A DNA stretch of 64,000 nt, from assembly GCF_000336775.1 (NCBI RefSeq), contig NZ_AOLJ01000001.1:1-64000 (forward strand). The letters are read 5' to 3'. The stretch comes from Haloferax gibbonsii ATCC 33959 (GTDB lineage: Archaea > Halobacteriota > Halobacteria > Halobacteriales > Haloferacaceae). Each line of letters starts with the position of its first letter. Position 1 is the stretch's first letter. This document shows positions 26,621-36,921 of the stretch, piece by piece. The notes under the pieces were generated by a model, which was not told the DNA's origin, did not search any database, and saw nothing but the letters and a program-made list of their open reading frames with translations. The translations under genes and the position numbers were made by a program.

Positions 26621-29600
26621 CCCACAACACACTTGAGCATGCTGAAGACCTGAAGCGCACATATGGCGACCACTACGTCGCCAGCCAAAACACCGCGACG
26701 CTCAAAGACATCATCTCGCGCTACGAGGGCGGGACAGAGCAGTCGCTCCACGATCGACTTCCCGAATTCATGCGGACGCGCGGTCCATTCCTCCAGGCCC
26801 TCAATCTGCCACGGCAGAGTGACACTCCGTGGCCAGCGTTCGCCGAAACCCGGCCGTCAATCGCCGACGACGCGCCTGACGGCCTCCACGACGATATCGT
26901 TCGGACGTTCTCTGAGGCTGGCTTCGAGCGCCTCTACGCGTTCCAAGAGGACACAGCGGACGCGATACTCGCCGACGACCACACCCTCGTCACCGCCGGG
27001 ACCGGTCGCGGCAAGACCGAGAGCTGGCTCATCCCCATTCTCCAGTACATCTGTGAGGCGAAAGCTGGCTACCACGACGCCGATCCGCAGAGCGTCAAGT
27101 GTGTCCTCACCTATCCGACGAAAGCGCTTGCACAGGATCAACTGAAGCGCCTCATCGGGTACCTCTCTACGCTCAACGAGACGCGAACCGGTACCGACCG
27201 GATCACCGTCGGCATCTTCGACGGTGACACCCCGCACAACGACCCGGACGCTTACTCGTATCTCGACACCTCGTTCAAGTACTTCGAGTGTCCATGCAGC
27301 AACTGCTCGTCCTCACTAACGGTCGAACGGACCGAGGACGGCTATCGTGTCACACACGATTCGGCCACCGAAATGGACGTCGACCTCGACTTCATCGAAC
27401 TCACGCGCGAGGAAATCGTCGACGCTGAAGTCGACATCCTCCTCACCAACCCAGACACCGTCAACTATCGTTTGTTCAATATCAACGAGCAAGACGAACA
27501 GGCCGTGTTCGTCACGGAGCCGAAGTATGTCGTCTTCGATGAGATCCACGAGTACTCCGAACTCTTCGGTTCGTTCACCGCGACACTCATGCGGCGCTAT
27601 CTCCGCTCTCGTCGTTCACTACTCGGACTCAATGATGACGTGGACGACGATCTCCGACTCGTCGGCGCCAGCGCGACCGTCGAGAACAAGCGTGCAATCT
27701 TCCAGCGCATCAACCCCTTCACAGACGCGGACATCACCGTTGTCGAAGAGGACCCACGGACGCTTGAGTGCCAATTCCCCGATGACCTCCCTGCCCCGCT
27801 CGTTGAACGCACCGCCGACCCGGGTCTTCTCGCCGATACGTCTTCGAAGTGGACGCCCGCCGAATCCTTAGTCGCAGATGTTATCGGGGAACTCCCCAGT
27901 AATGCTGATTCTGGCGAACGACGGCGCATCGCCGGCGACCGACTCTACGACACCCTCCTCGACGAGCGCGGCGACGACCTCGACATCGTCCGCGCGCTCT
28001 ATACGACGCTTCACGAGGAGGCGCAGCGTCCTGCGGACCTTCGCGAGACGCTCTCGGAGACGTACGACCTCACCGATGACCAGGCTGGCCGACTCGTCGA
28101 TAACTTCGTCACGCTCGGTCAGCTATCCGGTGTCCTCGAGAGTCGGGCTCACCTCTTCAGTTGGCCGCTCGACGGCTACTACACCTGCGTGAACTGTGCC
28201 GCCGTCTACGACACGCCGCAGTCAGAGTGCACTCAGTGCGGCCATCACTTCGTTACAAAACTCGCTTACTGCAACCACTGCGGTGAGGAGGCGCTCGAGT
28301 CCTGGTTCTGCCCGGACTGCGAACGGCTCTCCCCACTCAACGTCACGTCTGGTGAGGGCCGCTTCGAGTACTTCCAAGACCATACGTGCAGTTGCGGAAC
28401 GGAGACGATCCGGACGGTCTGGCGCCCCTACTACGAGTGTTCTGGGTGTTGGAATCAACAGAAGATCGACCGGATTACTCACTGTCCGGACTGCGACACC
28501 GCCATGGTCCTCAGCGACGATCAGGACGACCTCGTCTGTCGGAACCCCGAGTGTGACGTCACACAGGAGACCGGGACGGAGGTTGTTTGTGAGAACTGCC
28601 ACTCAAACGACCTCGAACCGCTCAGCGACGATTCGGTGCTTTACTGTGAGGACTGCGGCGACGCCCACGAACAGGAGGCCGGCCACCAGTGCAGTTGCGG
28701 AGGGATGCTCCGTCCGAAGCGCTATCTCGGTTGGTCGTGCAGCGACCCTGATTGTGATGCAGTCTATTTCGGCGAACCGCCCAACACCTGTGATTGTGGG
28801 AAACGGCGATTCGCGCGCACTGGTTTGCTCGACATCAATGCAATTGACCACTGCTCGAACTGCGACACCGATCTCCTGCTGGGTGCTGAGTGTCGCTGTG
28901 ATGACCCTGCGATCTCGCCGACAGTTCGCGGGTTCCGCGAGTACAAACTTGTCGACGAACTCGGCCAGATTCGAAAACCTTCGTCGTTCCACGGTGCCGT
29001 TCCCTGCTACGACCCCCGGAAGACCTACCGGAAGTCATCGCGCTACGAGTCGATGATCCGCGGCCCCGGGAACACCGCTGTCACGACCGCGCAGTACTTC
29101 CTTCGTGAGACCGCGGACGTCAACGAACCTGACTCGTTCCGGGAGGCGAAGATGCTCTCATTCGCTGACAGCCAGTCGGACATGAAAGAACTCAACCGGA
29201 ACTTCACCGAACCTGAGCAGACGCTCTTCGTCACACAACTCGTCGTTGACACACTCGATGAGGCTGACGACAACTGGGTCTCGCTCGCTGAACTCCAGTC
29301 CACAGTCATCAAACGTGCCGTGGAGTACGAGGATATGCTCACTGAGGGCGATGGTGGGCTACTGGAAGCTATGACGGGCTATCGGCAGTCCGTCGAGGAC
29401 TTCCTGAAGGAGGAAGTCGCGGCACGCGTCCTTCGCGGGCGCTACAACAACCGCTGGCGAAGTCGTGACCATCTTCCCTCCGATGGCCTACTTGATGTCA
29501 GCCTTGACATCGACTTGAGCGACTTCGATTCGGGTGAGATGGCCGTCATCGAGGCCTTGAACGGGCAGAGTAAGCAGTACGTCGAATCGCTCAGTGACGA

Positions 29601-32076
29601 TATCGAGGATGCGGGTCGACACGTCGAATCCCTCATCGATCAGGACGTCCTCCGTCGCATCGAGACCGACTCCGGATATCTCATCGGATTTGACGAATCC
29701 TGTGTTTGCTGCACGACCGTCGACGCGGAGACGCCAATAACGTACGTTCCCGCAACGGAGTCGTTCTACTCGACGCTCGATGAGGTCTTCGCTGACCACG
29801 GCCCAGACCTCGACACGGTCACGTTCAGCGCTGATTACGAGGCCCGTAGCGAGTTCACGCACCCTCACTTCGACCTCACAGCCTACCGCGTGAACTATTC
29901 GGACCCCCTACTGCTCGTCTCCCGTGCCTACTTCGGGCTCACAGAGAAGGACGAACGCCGCCGTATCGAGTATCAGTTCCGGGAGGGTCGCTACCCCAAC
30001 TTCCTCTCTTCTGGACCGGCGATGGAAGTTGGGATGGACATCGGTGACCTCGATGCGCTCCTCCTCTACGGTACCCCGCCAAACACGAACTCGTACCTCC
30101 AACGGATCGGTCGAGCAGGCCGACAGTCCGGGTCGTCACTCGTCCACTCGATCAGTCAGCGAAACCCGATCGACTACTACTACTACGAACAGCCGAACGA
30201 ACTCATTCAGGCTAAACCCCAGCCTGTCCCACTCAACGAGACGAACGAAGAGGTGCTTCGTATCTCGCTGACGTGGGCAATCCTCGACTATTTCGCCGCC
30301 GAATGCTGGATTCCGTGGCGTCGCGAGAGCAGCGATGTCGTTGACGAACTCTATTGTGAGGACGATCTCGTCCCACGGAGTGAACCGCGGCCAAATGACA
30401 TCGTGACCTTCACCGCACTTCTCGCGAGCGAGAACGATGCGATCCAGTTCGTCGACGAGGAAGCCCCTCTCCAGACGCTCAAGGTGGCGTACGAGGAACA
30501 TCGAACCGAAGTACGCGACTGGCTTGAGGACATTCTCGGCTTCAGTTACTGTCGTGATTGCGGTCGGAAGCACGAGGCCGGCTACGAGGGTCCGTGTAGT
30601 CGTCCGGAGTGCGACGGCCGTGTCGTCTCTGCGGTCAACGCACACGAGGACGTCATAGAGGAGGCGATGACGACATTCGTCGACGAGTTCGTCGAGAGCT
30701 ACTTCGATTTTGAGGACGACATCCTCAACGAACTCGATAAGGTCCAAACACAGCTCAACGAACTCAATCTGGAGTCACGTGGCCGGCGAAACCGCCGCCG
30801 ACAGAACTCGAATGATCGCGTTGAACAGCGCGACGAGCGTGATCGACTACAGAGTCGGAGCGCAAATCTAAACCAGTATTTGGACCGACTTGCACGGATG
30901 GATTACGGGTCGTTCCTCGAAGAGCACAGCACCACGCCGTTCAGTCTCCGCTCCGTCGAGGATACAGTAGAATACGAACTTATCGGTGAAGACTTCGAGT
31001 CTGTGACCGCCGACTTGCACTCTCGGCCAATCAGGATTGCGCTCTCCGAACTCCATCCCGGTGCCGCCTATCTCCATTCGGACAATCAGCGCTACGTCGT
31101 CACCGGCGTACGCGCCCACTCCTATCAGACTTCTCAACTCGAGAGCACCGCCGCGATCTGTCCGACGTGCGGCGCCGAATACGACCTTGGTGAGGGCCCC
31201 TGCGAGGAGTGCGGCTCCGACCTCAAGCGCCTGAAGACGATCGTCCCCGAGCGCGTCACCGCGTACAAGTCCGACCTCGTACTCGGTCAACTGCCGAACG
31301 GCGACCCCCTCCTCCCGACTCGGCTGTACCAGTCGGATTCCGAGGTGCAGGACACCTACGCACCTACTGAAACGAATGTGACTGCGTTCGACCCCGAACC
31401 AGAGAGAGCGTTCGCCATCACGACCGACGACGGTGACTCTGTAGGACGGTTCGATTACGGAGATGTCACCATCAACTCGTCCGTCCGTCAGTTCAAAGCT
31501 CACTACGTTGGTGGCGGGTCAGATCCGCTACCGAACGTCTTCGAACTCTGTGGAAAGGAAAACTGTGATGGGGTCATCGCACGCGACGACGAGACGGCTT
31601 ACTGTATGCGTCATCCCGAACACTCGACTGAGAACACGGACGTCGTCCGCCTCGCAACCGAGTTCGACACGAAGGCTGTCCGTATCCAGTTCGACGACGA
31701 AGACCTGGAGCACGCCTTCTCGCACGGAGTCCGAATGGCGCTTCAGTACATTGGCGGCGTCGGCGTTCGGGCCGTCCCCGAATCGCTCGGTGAGGACGGA
31801 ACCTACATCTTCGACAACGAAACTGGCGGTAGCGGTGTCACCGTCCTCCTAACGATGGGGTCCGGTAACACGCGGGAGAAATTCGACACTGCAATCAGCC
31901 TCATCGAAGACGCATTCGAATGTAGCTGTGACAATGGCTGTCCGTTCTGCATCTACCAGTACGGTTGTGAGAATCAGAACGACCCTGAGACAATCGCGAA
32001 AGAAGACCTCATGGCGCTCATCGACGCAGGATTGACACTCACTCAGCGCGAGGTCGAGGCGGACGATGACGAATAG
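26617..32076 (+). CDS. Giant SF2 helicase with zinc knuckles and DUF1998-type C-terminus (copy 2)
   Basis: This is a tandem paralogue of the preceding helicase with the same order of parts in 1819 residues. Motif I is AGTGRGKTE near 126, motif II is VVFDEIHEY near 307, motif III is GASATVEN, and motifs V-VI are SSGPAMEVGMDIGDL and LQRIGRAGRQSG near 1161. A zinc-ribbon array lies at about 520-760 and CDNGCPFCIYQYGCENQ near 1768. All helicase motifs are intact in both copies, so neither is decaying. Shared stretches such as YYYYE.P.....KP.PVPLNE.NEEVLR show an old duplication followed by divergence. It overlaps the helicase 1 stop by 4 bp and the PLD gene by 11 bp. The two may act as a heterodimer or read different substrates. 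Confidence 0.85.
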   Translation: MTHNTLEHAEDLKRTYGDHYVASQNTATLKDIISRYEGGTEQSLHDRLPEFMRTRGPFLQALNLPRQSDTPWPAFAETRPSIADDAPDGLHDDIVRTFSEAGFERLYAFQEDTADAILADDHTLVTAGTGRGKTESWLIPILQYICEAKAGYHDADPQSVKCVLTYPTKALAQDQLKRLIGYLSTLNETRTGTDRITVGIFDGDTPHNDPDAYSYLDTSFKYFECPCSNCSSSLTVERTEDGYRVTHDSATEMDVDLDFIELTREEIVDAEVDILLTNPDTVNYRLFNINEQDEQAVFVTEPKYVVFDEIHEYSELFGSFTATLMRRYLRSRRSLLGLNDDVDDDLRLVGASATVENKRAIFQRINPFTDADITVVEEDPRTLECQFPDDLPAPLVERTADPGLLADTSSKWTPAESLVADVIGELPSNADSGERRRIAGDRLYDTLLDERGDDLDIVRALYTTLHEEAQRPADLRETLSETYDLTDDQAGRLVDNFVTLGQLSGVLESRAHLFSWPLDGYYTCVNCAAVYDTPQSECTQCGHHFVTKLAYCNHCGEEALESWFCPDCERLSPLNVTSGEGRFEYFQDHTCSCGTETIRTVWRPYYECSGCWNQQKIDRITHCPDCDTAMVLSDDQDDLVCRNPECDVTQETGTEVVCENCHSNDLEPLSDDSVLYCEDCGDAHEQEAGHQCSCGGMLRPKRYLGWSCSDPDCDAVYFGEPPNTCDCGKRRFARTGLLDINAIDHCSNCDTDLLLGAECRCDDPAISPTVRGFREYKLVDELGQIRKPSSFHGAVPCYDPRKTYRKSSRYESMIRGPGNTAVTTAQYFLRETADVNEPDSFREAKMLSFADSQSDMKELNRNFTEPEQTLFVTQLVVDTLDEADDNWVSLAELQSTVIKRAVEYEDMLTEGDGGLLEAMTGYRQSVEDFLKEEVAARVLRGRYNNRWRSRDHLPSDGLLDVSLDIDLSDFDSGEMAVIEALNGQSKQYVESLSDDIEDAGRHVESLIDQDVLRRIETDSGYLIGFDESCVCCTTVDAETPITYVPATESFYSTLDEVFADHGPDLDTVTFSADYEARSEFTHPHFDLTAYRVNYSDPLLLVSRAYFGLTEKDERRRIEYQFREGRYPNFLSSGPAMEVGMDIGDLDALLLYGTPPNTNSYLQRIGRAGRQSGSSLVHSISQRNPIDYYYYEQPNELIQAKPQPVPLNETNEEVLRISLTWAILDYFAAECWIPWRRESSDVVDELYCEDDLVPRSEPRPNDIVTFTALLASENDAIQFVDEEAPLQTLKVAYEEHRTEVRDWLEDILGFSYCRDCGRKHEAGYEGPCSRPECDGRVVSAVNAHEDVIEEAMTTFVDEFVESYFDFEDDILNELDKVQTQLNELNLESRGRRNRRRQNSNDRVEQRDERDRLQSRSANLNQYLDRLARMDYGSFLEEHSTTPFSLRSVEDTVEYELIGEDFESVTADLHSRPIRIALSELHPGAAYLHSDNQRYVVTGVRAHSYQTSQLESTAAICPTCGAEYDLGEGPCEECGSDLKRLKTIVPERVTAYKSDLVLGQLPNGDPLLPTRLYQSDSEVQDTYAPTETNVTAFDPEPERAFAITTDDGDSVGRFDYGDVTINSSVRQFKAHYVGGGSDPLPNVFELCGKENCDGVIARDDETAYCMRHPEHSTENTDVVRLATEFDTKAVRIQFDDEDLEHAFSHGVRMALQYIGGVGVRAVPESLGEDGTYIFDNETGGSGVTVLLTMGSGNTREKFDTAISLIEDAFECSCDNGCPFCIYQYGCENQNDPETIAKEDLMALIDAGLTLTQREVEADDDE

Positions 32077-34042
32077 CCTCCCTGCCGAGGTCGCCGACAT
32101 CCGTACTCGCTCCCCAGAGTCCCTCTGGGGCGTCTCAGCCGAGAGTATCTACCTCGCCGTCTGCGCCGTCGCAACCGATACCAACCTCACGTACGCACTC
32201 AGACCACATCATATCGCTACCGTCTTCCAGACGAACGATGAGCGCGCTCCTGAAACCGTTGCTGATGTACATCTGTTCCTCCTCACCAAACTCGGACTCG
32301 TTACTGATACCCACGAACTGACCGACTGCGGACGGTTCGTCTTGGCGAGCGAACGACCCGCTGATGCTGTTCGCCTCGTCGCCACTCGACGCCTACCGCG
32401 TATCCAACAACTCCTCCGTGAGTTCGCCACCATCGATACGGATCGCCTCCCACGAAGTGAACTCGACACGCTCGTCCGTGACGCGGAAGACGAGGTCTTC
32501 ATTGCACCACTCCTCGCCTCACTTGCGTTCATCAGCCTCTATCCGGAAGGTGTCATCCTCAACCGTGAGACGATTACCCAGACGGTCGACCGACTTGAAC
32601 GGCACACGAAACGCCCGAACGCGGCAATCACGCTCATCACCGCGCTCACGGCACTCGACAACTCTCGTCTCATCGCCCGCGTCGCGACAACCTACACTAA
32701 CACGACTATCACACCAGCGGATGTCGACCAGACGGCCCCACTCGACGCACTTGCCACCATTGAGCTCGACTCACCAGAACGAACCCCGGTTGCCGAACTT
32801 ACCAACGCGATCGAAGACACCCGACTCGCCGTTGCCCACCACGCAGAAATCTTCGAGACCGCTCTCGACCCAGAGGACCACTCTGTCGAATGCGACGACG
32901 CGACCGTCGATAGCGACCTCGTCAAGGACGTGTTTCCAGACGATCCGTCCCACGAGGCTGTCACGGAGACACTCGACCTCATCGCCACGATTCACACTCA
33001 TCCCACCCTCCACTCGGTCGCTCTCTCTTCACTCACCGATACCCTGGATCTCGATCCCTACCCACTCTACCGTACTATCTCCAACCTTCCGGGTGTCGAC
33101 TGTTCGCTCCGAGATGATCTCCTCATAACCTTCGACGCTGTTCCGTCCGCCCCGGAGGGGACTGATCGCTACGACGGCTTCCGCGATGATCTCTTCGACG
33201 CACTCCACACGCGACTCTCGTGGTTCGACGCTCTCACCGATGTCACGCTCAGGGAAGCACCGCGAATGAGGGAAAACATCATCGAATCACTCGTCATGGG
33301 TGTTGACGACGATCTTGTTGCCCCGACATACTTCGTCTATACCCTCCCGGACCCAGAAGCTCTCGGGAAGGAACGCATGGAGCAGTACGTCGACGACCAG
33401 CCCGCACTACGACGAGAACGTGCGCGCTTGAAACGCTGGAAGGGCCAGCGGGATAACGATCTGCGCCGCTTTACCGAAATGACGGATCGCCTCTTCACAC
33501 GAGGCCAAGAGCGTGACCTTGACGAACGCGTCGTCCGCATCATGACACCATACGATGACGACACTTTCTCCGAGTACACCTCACAGCTCCGGAGTCTCCT
33601 CCGGGACGGCTACGAACTTCGCCTCCTCACTCGGCACACGAAACGTCGATGGGAGTGGGAACGACTCCGCGACAATCTCCTCGGCGATCTCGAGGAGAAC
33701 CGCGAGAATGTCACTATCCGGACGTACTCCCGATACAAGAAATATCAGCGGATCACAAGCGAGACGGACGAAACTGACCTCGCTGAGTTTGGCATCCATG
33801 CAAAACTTCAGACCATTGGACACGCAACTGAGGGTGCCGCACTCCTCGGTTCGGCGAACTTCATGGAGAACAGCTACAACTGGAATCCCGAATGTGGGGT
33901 CTATACGGAGAACTCAAACTTCGTCGCCGCCGCAATCGACTTTTTCGACCACGTCTGGGAGCTCTCCGAGGCTGACGAAGTCGATCTCAGCAGTCTGCAG
34001 GAGATCCCTCGTCGCTCCTTCTACCCTTCCTACTACACGTAA
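32066..34042 (+). CDS. PLD-family protein ending the helicase operon
   Basis: The first 450 residues are helical with wHTH-like segments (LFLLTKLGLVTDTHELTDCG). The C-terminal 170 residues form a phospholipase D-type domain: RVVRIMTPYDDDTFSEY, YELRLLTRH, then the single HxK motif FGIHAKLQTIG followed by LLGSANFMENSYNWNPE. PLD domains in DISARM (DrmC) and Dpd (DpdK) systems are presumed nucleases; one HxK motif implies a dimeric active site. It is 658 residues, larger than a minimal DrmC. The 11-bp overlap with helicase 2 indicates coupled translation, and it is the last gene before an AT-rich spacer. It may supply the cutting activity of the complex. Confidence 0.8.
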   Translation: MTNSLPAEVADIRTRSPESLWGVSAESIYLAVCAVATDTNLTYALRPHHIATVFQTNDERAPETVADVHLFLLTKLGLVTDTHELTDCGRFVLASERPADAVRLVATRRLPRIQQLLREFATIDTDRLPRSELDTLVRDAEDEVFIAPLLASLAFISLYPEGVILNRETITQTVDRLERHTKRPNAAITLITALTALDNSRLIARVATTYTNTTITPADVDQTAPLDALATIELDSPERTPVAELTNAIEDTRLAVAHHAEIFETALDPEDHSVECDDATVDSDLVKDVFPDDPSHEAVTETLDLIATIHTHPTLHSVALSSLTDTLDLDPYPLYRTISNLPGVDCSLRDDLLITFDAVPSAPEGTDRYDGFRDDLFDALHTRLSWFDALTDVTLREAPRMRENIIESLVMGVDDDLVAPTYFVYTLPDPEALGKERMEQYVDDQPALRRERARLKRWKGQRDNDLRRFTEMTDRLFTRGQERDLDERVVRIMTPYDDDTFSEYTSQLRSLLRDGYELRLLTRHTKRRWEWERLRDNLLGDLEENRENVTIRTYSRYKKYQRITSETDETDLAEFGIHAKLQTIGHATEGAALLGSANFMENSYNWNPECGVYTENSNFVAAAIDFFDHVWELSEADEVDLSSLQEIPRRSFYPSYYT

Positions 34043-34645
34043 TTGCAGTAGACCGCAATTGAGGCTCCTAGCGGTCATTTTTTTGAGGTGGTTCGATCGC
34101 TCACGTGGACGATTTAATAGTCGACCGAGAACGCTGTGATGCGGGCGTTGGGTTGTGCCTCTGACCGCCCGCTTTAACACCCCTAAGATTTCTATCGTCA
34201 TTGAATTGAATATGATGTTAAGTCATCTGCATACCGACATCGTTTCTCTGGAAACAGTAGGGTGTATAGTTCGGATAGCAGCGGGTATTCTGACATCTAC
34301 TAATGTGGCTCTGGTACGCTACACCTGATTTGAAAGCTGAAATGGACGAAACCCAGTGTGAATCTGTTTCAGGACAGATGACGACACGAAATAATATTCT
34401 CTCTTGTAGTGACTGCCACATTACTTTCTTTCTGCACTTCAGATTCGGTTCCCAGTTCTATAAGCCACACGTGGTGAAATATAATAGAAAATTTATATAA
34501 TGTATGTATGATAATTTATACTAGTTCTACCATACGTATGTTTATCTTTTTGAATATTCTGCCAATATAGTGATTTAACAATAATTCTAGTCGGTGAGAT
34601 TACCATGAATAACCAGCCACAGGCATTATAAATTTAATTCACTTA
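34043..34645. other. AT-rich intergenic spacer at the end of the defence operon
   Basis: I see no convincing gene in these 600 bp. The first part holds AGACCGCAATTGAGG...CCTAGCGGTC, a possible weak hairpin followed by a T-run (TTTTTTT at 34078-34084), consistent with an archaeal terminator. The rest is markedly AT-rich (for example 34486-34580), unlike the flanking genes, and marks a composition boundary. Confidence 0.45.
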
Positions 34646-35981
34646 TTAATTTTTTCTGTCCCAATGGGTTATATCATCCTCTCGTTCTTTTTCTCGGAGT
34701 TGTTGTTTTTGGATCTTCCCAGTAGGAGTATAGGGAAATAATCTAACGAAACTAACGTAACGTGGAATTTTAAAGTGTGATAAGTGCTGCTCGCACTGAT
34801 TGATGACATCAGTTTCGGTGATCTCATATCCGTCTTTAACTTTGACTAATGCAGTGACAACTTCAGTATAATATTCGTCAGGTGTGGGTACAACCGCAAC
34901 CTCATCAACGGCATCAAGCGCTTTGATTACCCCTTCAACCTCAAACGAAGAGATATTCTCTCCCCCACGGCGGACGATATCTTTCTTGCGGTCGAGAAAA
35001 TAGACAAATCCATCTTCATCAATACGGCCGTAGTCTCCAGTGTGAAACCACCCATCTTGAATTGCTTCTGCAGTTTTTTCGGGTTGGCGGTAGTACCCCT
35101 TCATGATTGCAGGGCAATCCATGACGATCTCCCCTCGAGTTCCCTGGGGAACCGGATTACCATCTTTGTCTACGATTTGAATCCGCTTTTCCGCAGGTGG
35201 AAGCCCAACACTCCCAATACGCCGTTTGGATTTATCGACCGGATTCAATACAAGCATTGTATCTTCTGTCAGTGAATATCCTTCGACAACTTGCAGACTA
35301 AATCGGTCTTCGAATGGTTCAATCAGTTCTGCTGGAGTTCCAGCAGAAAAGACGCGCTCAACCGGGTTATCTGAGTCTGACGATTCTGCAGGCTTGTTGT
35401 CGAGCACCTTAAGCATACTTCCCATCGCATTGAACTCTGTAACATCGTGCTTCCGACACCAATCCCACCAATTAGATGATGAAAATTTAGGGTAGATTAC
35501 GACATTTGCCCCGGCAGCCGCAGCACCAAGCGTTGAGTACACTTGAGCATTCGCATGGAATAACGGCAATGCTGTCAAGAGCGTATCTTCGTGAGTGAAC
35601 TGCATTCGTTTCTGGAAATCAATCGCGCTCAACGTCCAGTTTTCGTGTGTGCACTCAACAGCTTTTGGTGGTCCAGTGGTCCCCGACGTGTACATATGGA
35701 GCCCGACAGCATCACAACCAGAATCATGTGTGGCCGACAGTTTATCTGCTGTCGCAGCGAGTTGGTGAAGCGATTCGAAATCCGTGCTTTCGTCAGTTGT
35801 GACGATTATTTCGACAGATGTGTCCTCTGCTGCCTCAACCGCTGTTTCAGCCAATTCACTAGTCGTAACGAGCAGTTTAGGCTGAGACAGTTCAAGCGAG
35901 TGCCTCAACTCTCTTGGTTTGTACTCGGGATTGGAAGGGGCGGTGACGGCATCAAGATACGCGTTCCCAAAGAAGGTGAAG
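34646..35981 (-). pseudogene. Acyl-CoA ligase, 5' end removed at an IS boundary
   Basis: The remaining frame covers the AMP-forming acyl-CoA synthetase fold. The P-loop is MYTSGTTGPPKAVE, followed by FHANAQVYSTLG, GYSLTEDTMLV, the ATP-binding WFHTGDYGRIDEDG, the hinge LDRKKDIVRRGGENIS, and a C-terminal TPTGKIQKQQLRE lysine motif. The carnitine/crotonobetaine-CoA ligase group (CaiC-like) is the closest resemblance. Reading upstream, FFGNAYLDAV and PSNPEYKPREL show that the N-terminal domain once continued, but it breaks into the IS end at 35982. Roughly the first 90 residues are missing. A TTG within the frame could restart translation, but the product would lack part of the N-domain. Base composition is lower in GC than the oxidase beyond the IS. 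Confidence 0.8.
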
Positions 35982-36921
35982 GGCTGTGTTGAATCGCCAT
36001 ACAGCAGTGGAATTCACTGTTTCACGGCACGCTTGATGTTATAGACGACACACATCAGCGTGATTTCTCGGAACTCGCGGAACCAAGATCGCGCTCGCAC
36101 GGCGAAGCCGAGCGAGCGCTTGACAGCCGAGTTCACAGTCTCGGTCATCGAGCGCTGATTGTAGCGCTGTTCGTCGATTCTGGCGTTGTGTGCGTGGTCG
36201 TACGGTGCGAAGATGCGATGTTTGATGAGCGGGCGAATCCCGAGGTCACGAAGGGATTCGCGGAGCGATTTCTTGTCGTATCCCTTGTCAGCGGCGAGAG
36301 ACCGCAGATCGCCCGCGTTCCGGCGGGCGATCTGCTCAGCGAGGTCTGCATCGCTTCCTTTCCGGTTCGTTGAACAATGAACATCAAGGACGGCTTGAGA
36401 GTCTGTATCTACGAGCTTCGTGACTTTCAGCTTCTGCACGTGGTAGCTGATTCGCTGGCAGTAGTGGCGGCTCGCAGCTGAACGTTCGTAGAATGTAGCG
36501 TCGATAGCACCGTGTTTCGAGGGGTCGTGAAGCTGCGCCGACTGGCGCAGCAGCACTCGGCAGACGCTCATACTGATCCGGTCGAACGCTTTACACAACG
36601 TGGATGGTGAGGGAAGATCGGCCGCTTCGAGGCCGATCTCCCCGGTTATTTGTAGCATCTCCTTGAGAAGGTCAATCGTCATTCGGTAGGACGTGTCGAG
36701 GTAAATCCGCAGACAGTGGAGGGAAACAAGTGCGTAGTCAGCGAATCCGCCGCCTCCTTCCGGGGCGGCGGATTCGTCTCCATCGCCAGTAACTCTTTTA
36801 GAAATCGGGACAATCTCGCTAGTGAAGCGGGAGATTTGCGTCATGCACATTCGCAGTCTTCCGCTTCAACTCCTTTGATTTAGCGACCTTCCCCGACGCT
36901 GTCTAGCGATTCAACACAGCC
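35982..36921. mobile_element. IS5-type insertion sequence (940 bp)
   Basis: The ends are a perfect 16-bp inverted repeat: GGCTGTGTTGAATCGC at 35982-35997 and its complement at 36906-36921. It encloses one transposase gene. The flanking bases (GGTGAAG on the left, TTTGAAA on the right) show no target duplication. With a beheaded ligase on one side and a clipped oxidase on the other, this implies an adjacent deletion or recombination between two copies. Confidence 0.85.
36014..36850 (-). CDS. IS5-family transposase
   Basis: This 278-residue DDE transposase has the catalytic Asp in GAIDATFYERS, the second Asp in LAADKGYDKKS, and the Glu in RSMTETVNSAVKRSLG, followed by the family's RARSWFREFREITLM C-terminus. 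The frame is intact and fills the element at 35982-36921, so the IS may be active. Similar but broken copies occur at 53210-54000 and 55079-55315, indicating repeated activity of this group in the replicon. Confidence 0.9.
   Translation of the reverse strand: MCMTQISRFTSEIVPISKRVTGDGDESAAPEGGGGFADYALVSLHCLRIYLDTSYRMTIDLLKEMLQITGEIGLEAADLPSPSTLCKAFDRISMSVCRVLLRQSAQLHDPSKHGAIDATFYERSAASRHYCQRISYHVQKLKVTKLVDTDSQAVLDVHCSTNRKGSDADLAEQIARRNAGDLRSLAADKGYDKKSLRESLRDLGIRPLIKHRIFAPYDHAHNARIDEQRYNQRSMTETVNSAVKRSLGFAVRARSWFREFREITLMCVVYNIKRAVKQ

Noticed and set aside
15257-34042. Canonical DISARM or BREX system
   Set aside because: No methyltransferase (drmMI/drmMII or pglX) and no pglZ alkaline-phosphatase gene is present, and the helicases are duplicated. 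The resemblance is limited to helicase, DUF1998-type end, ATPase and PLD.
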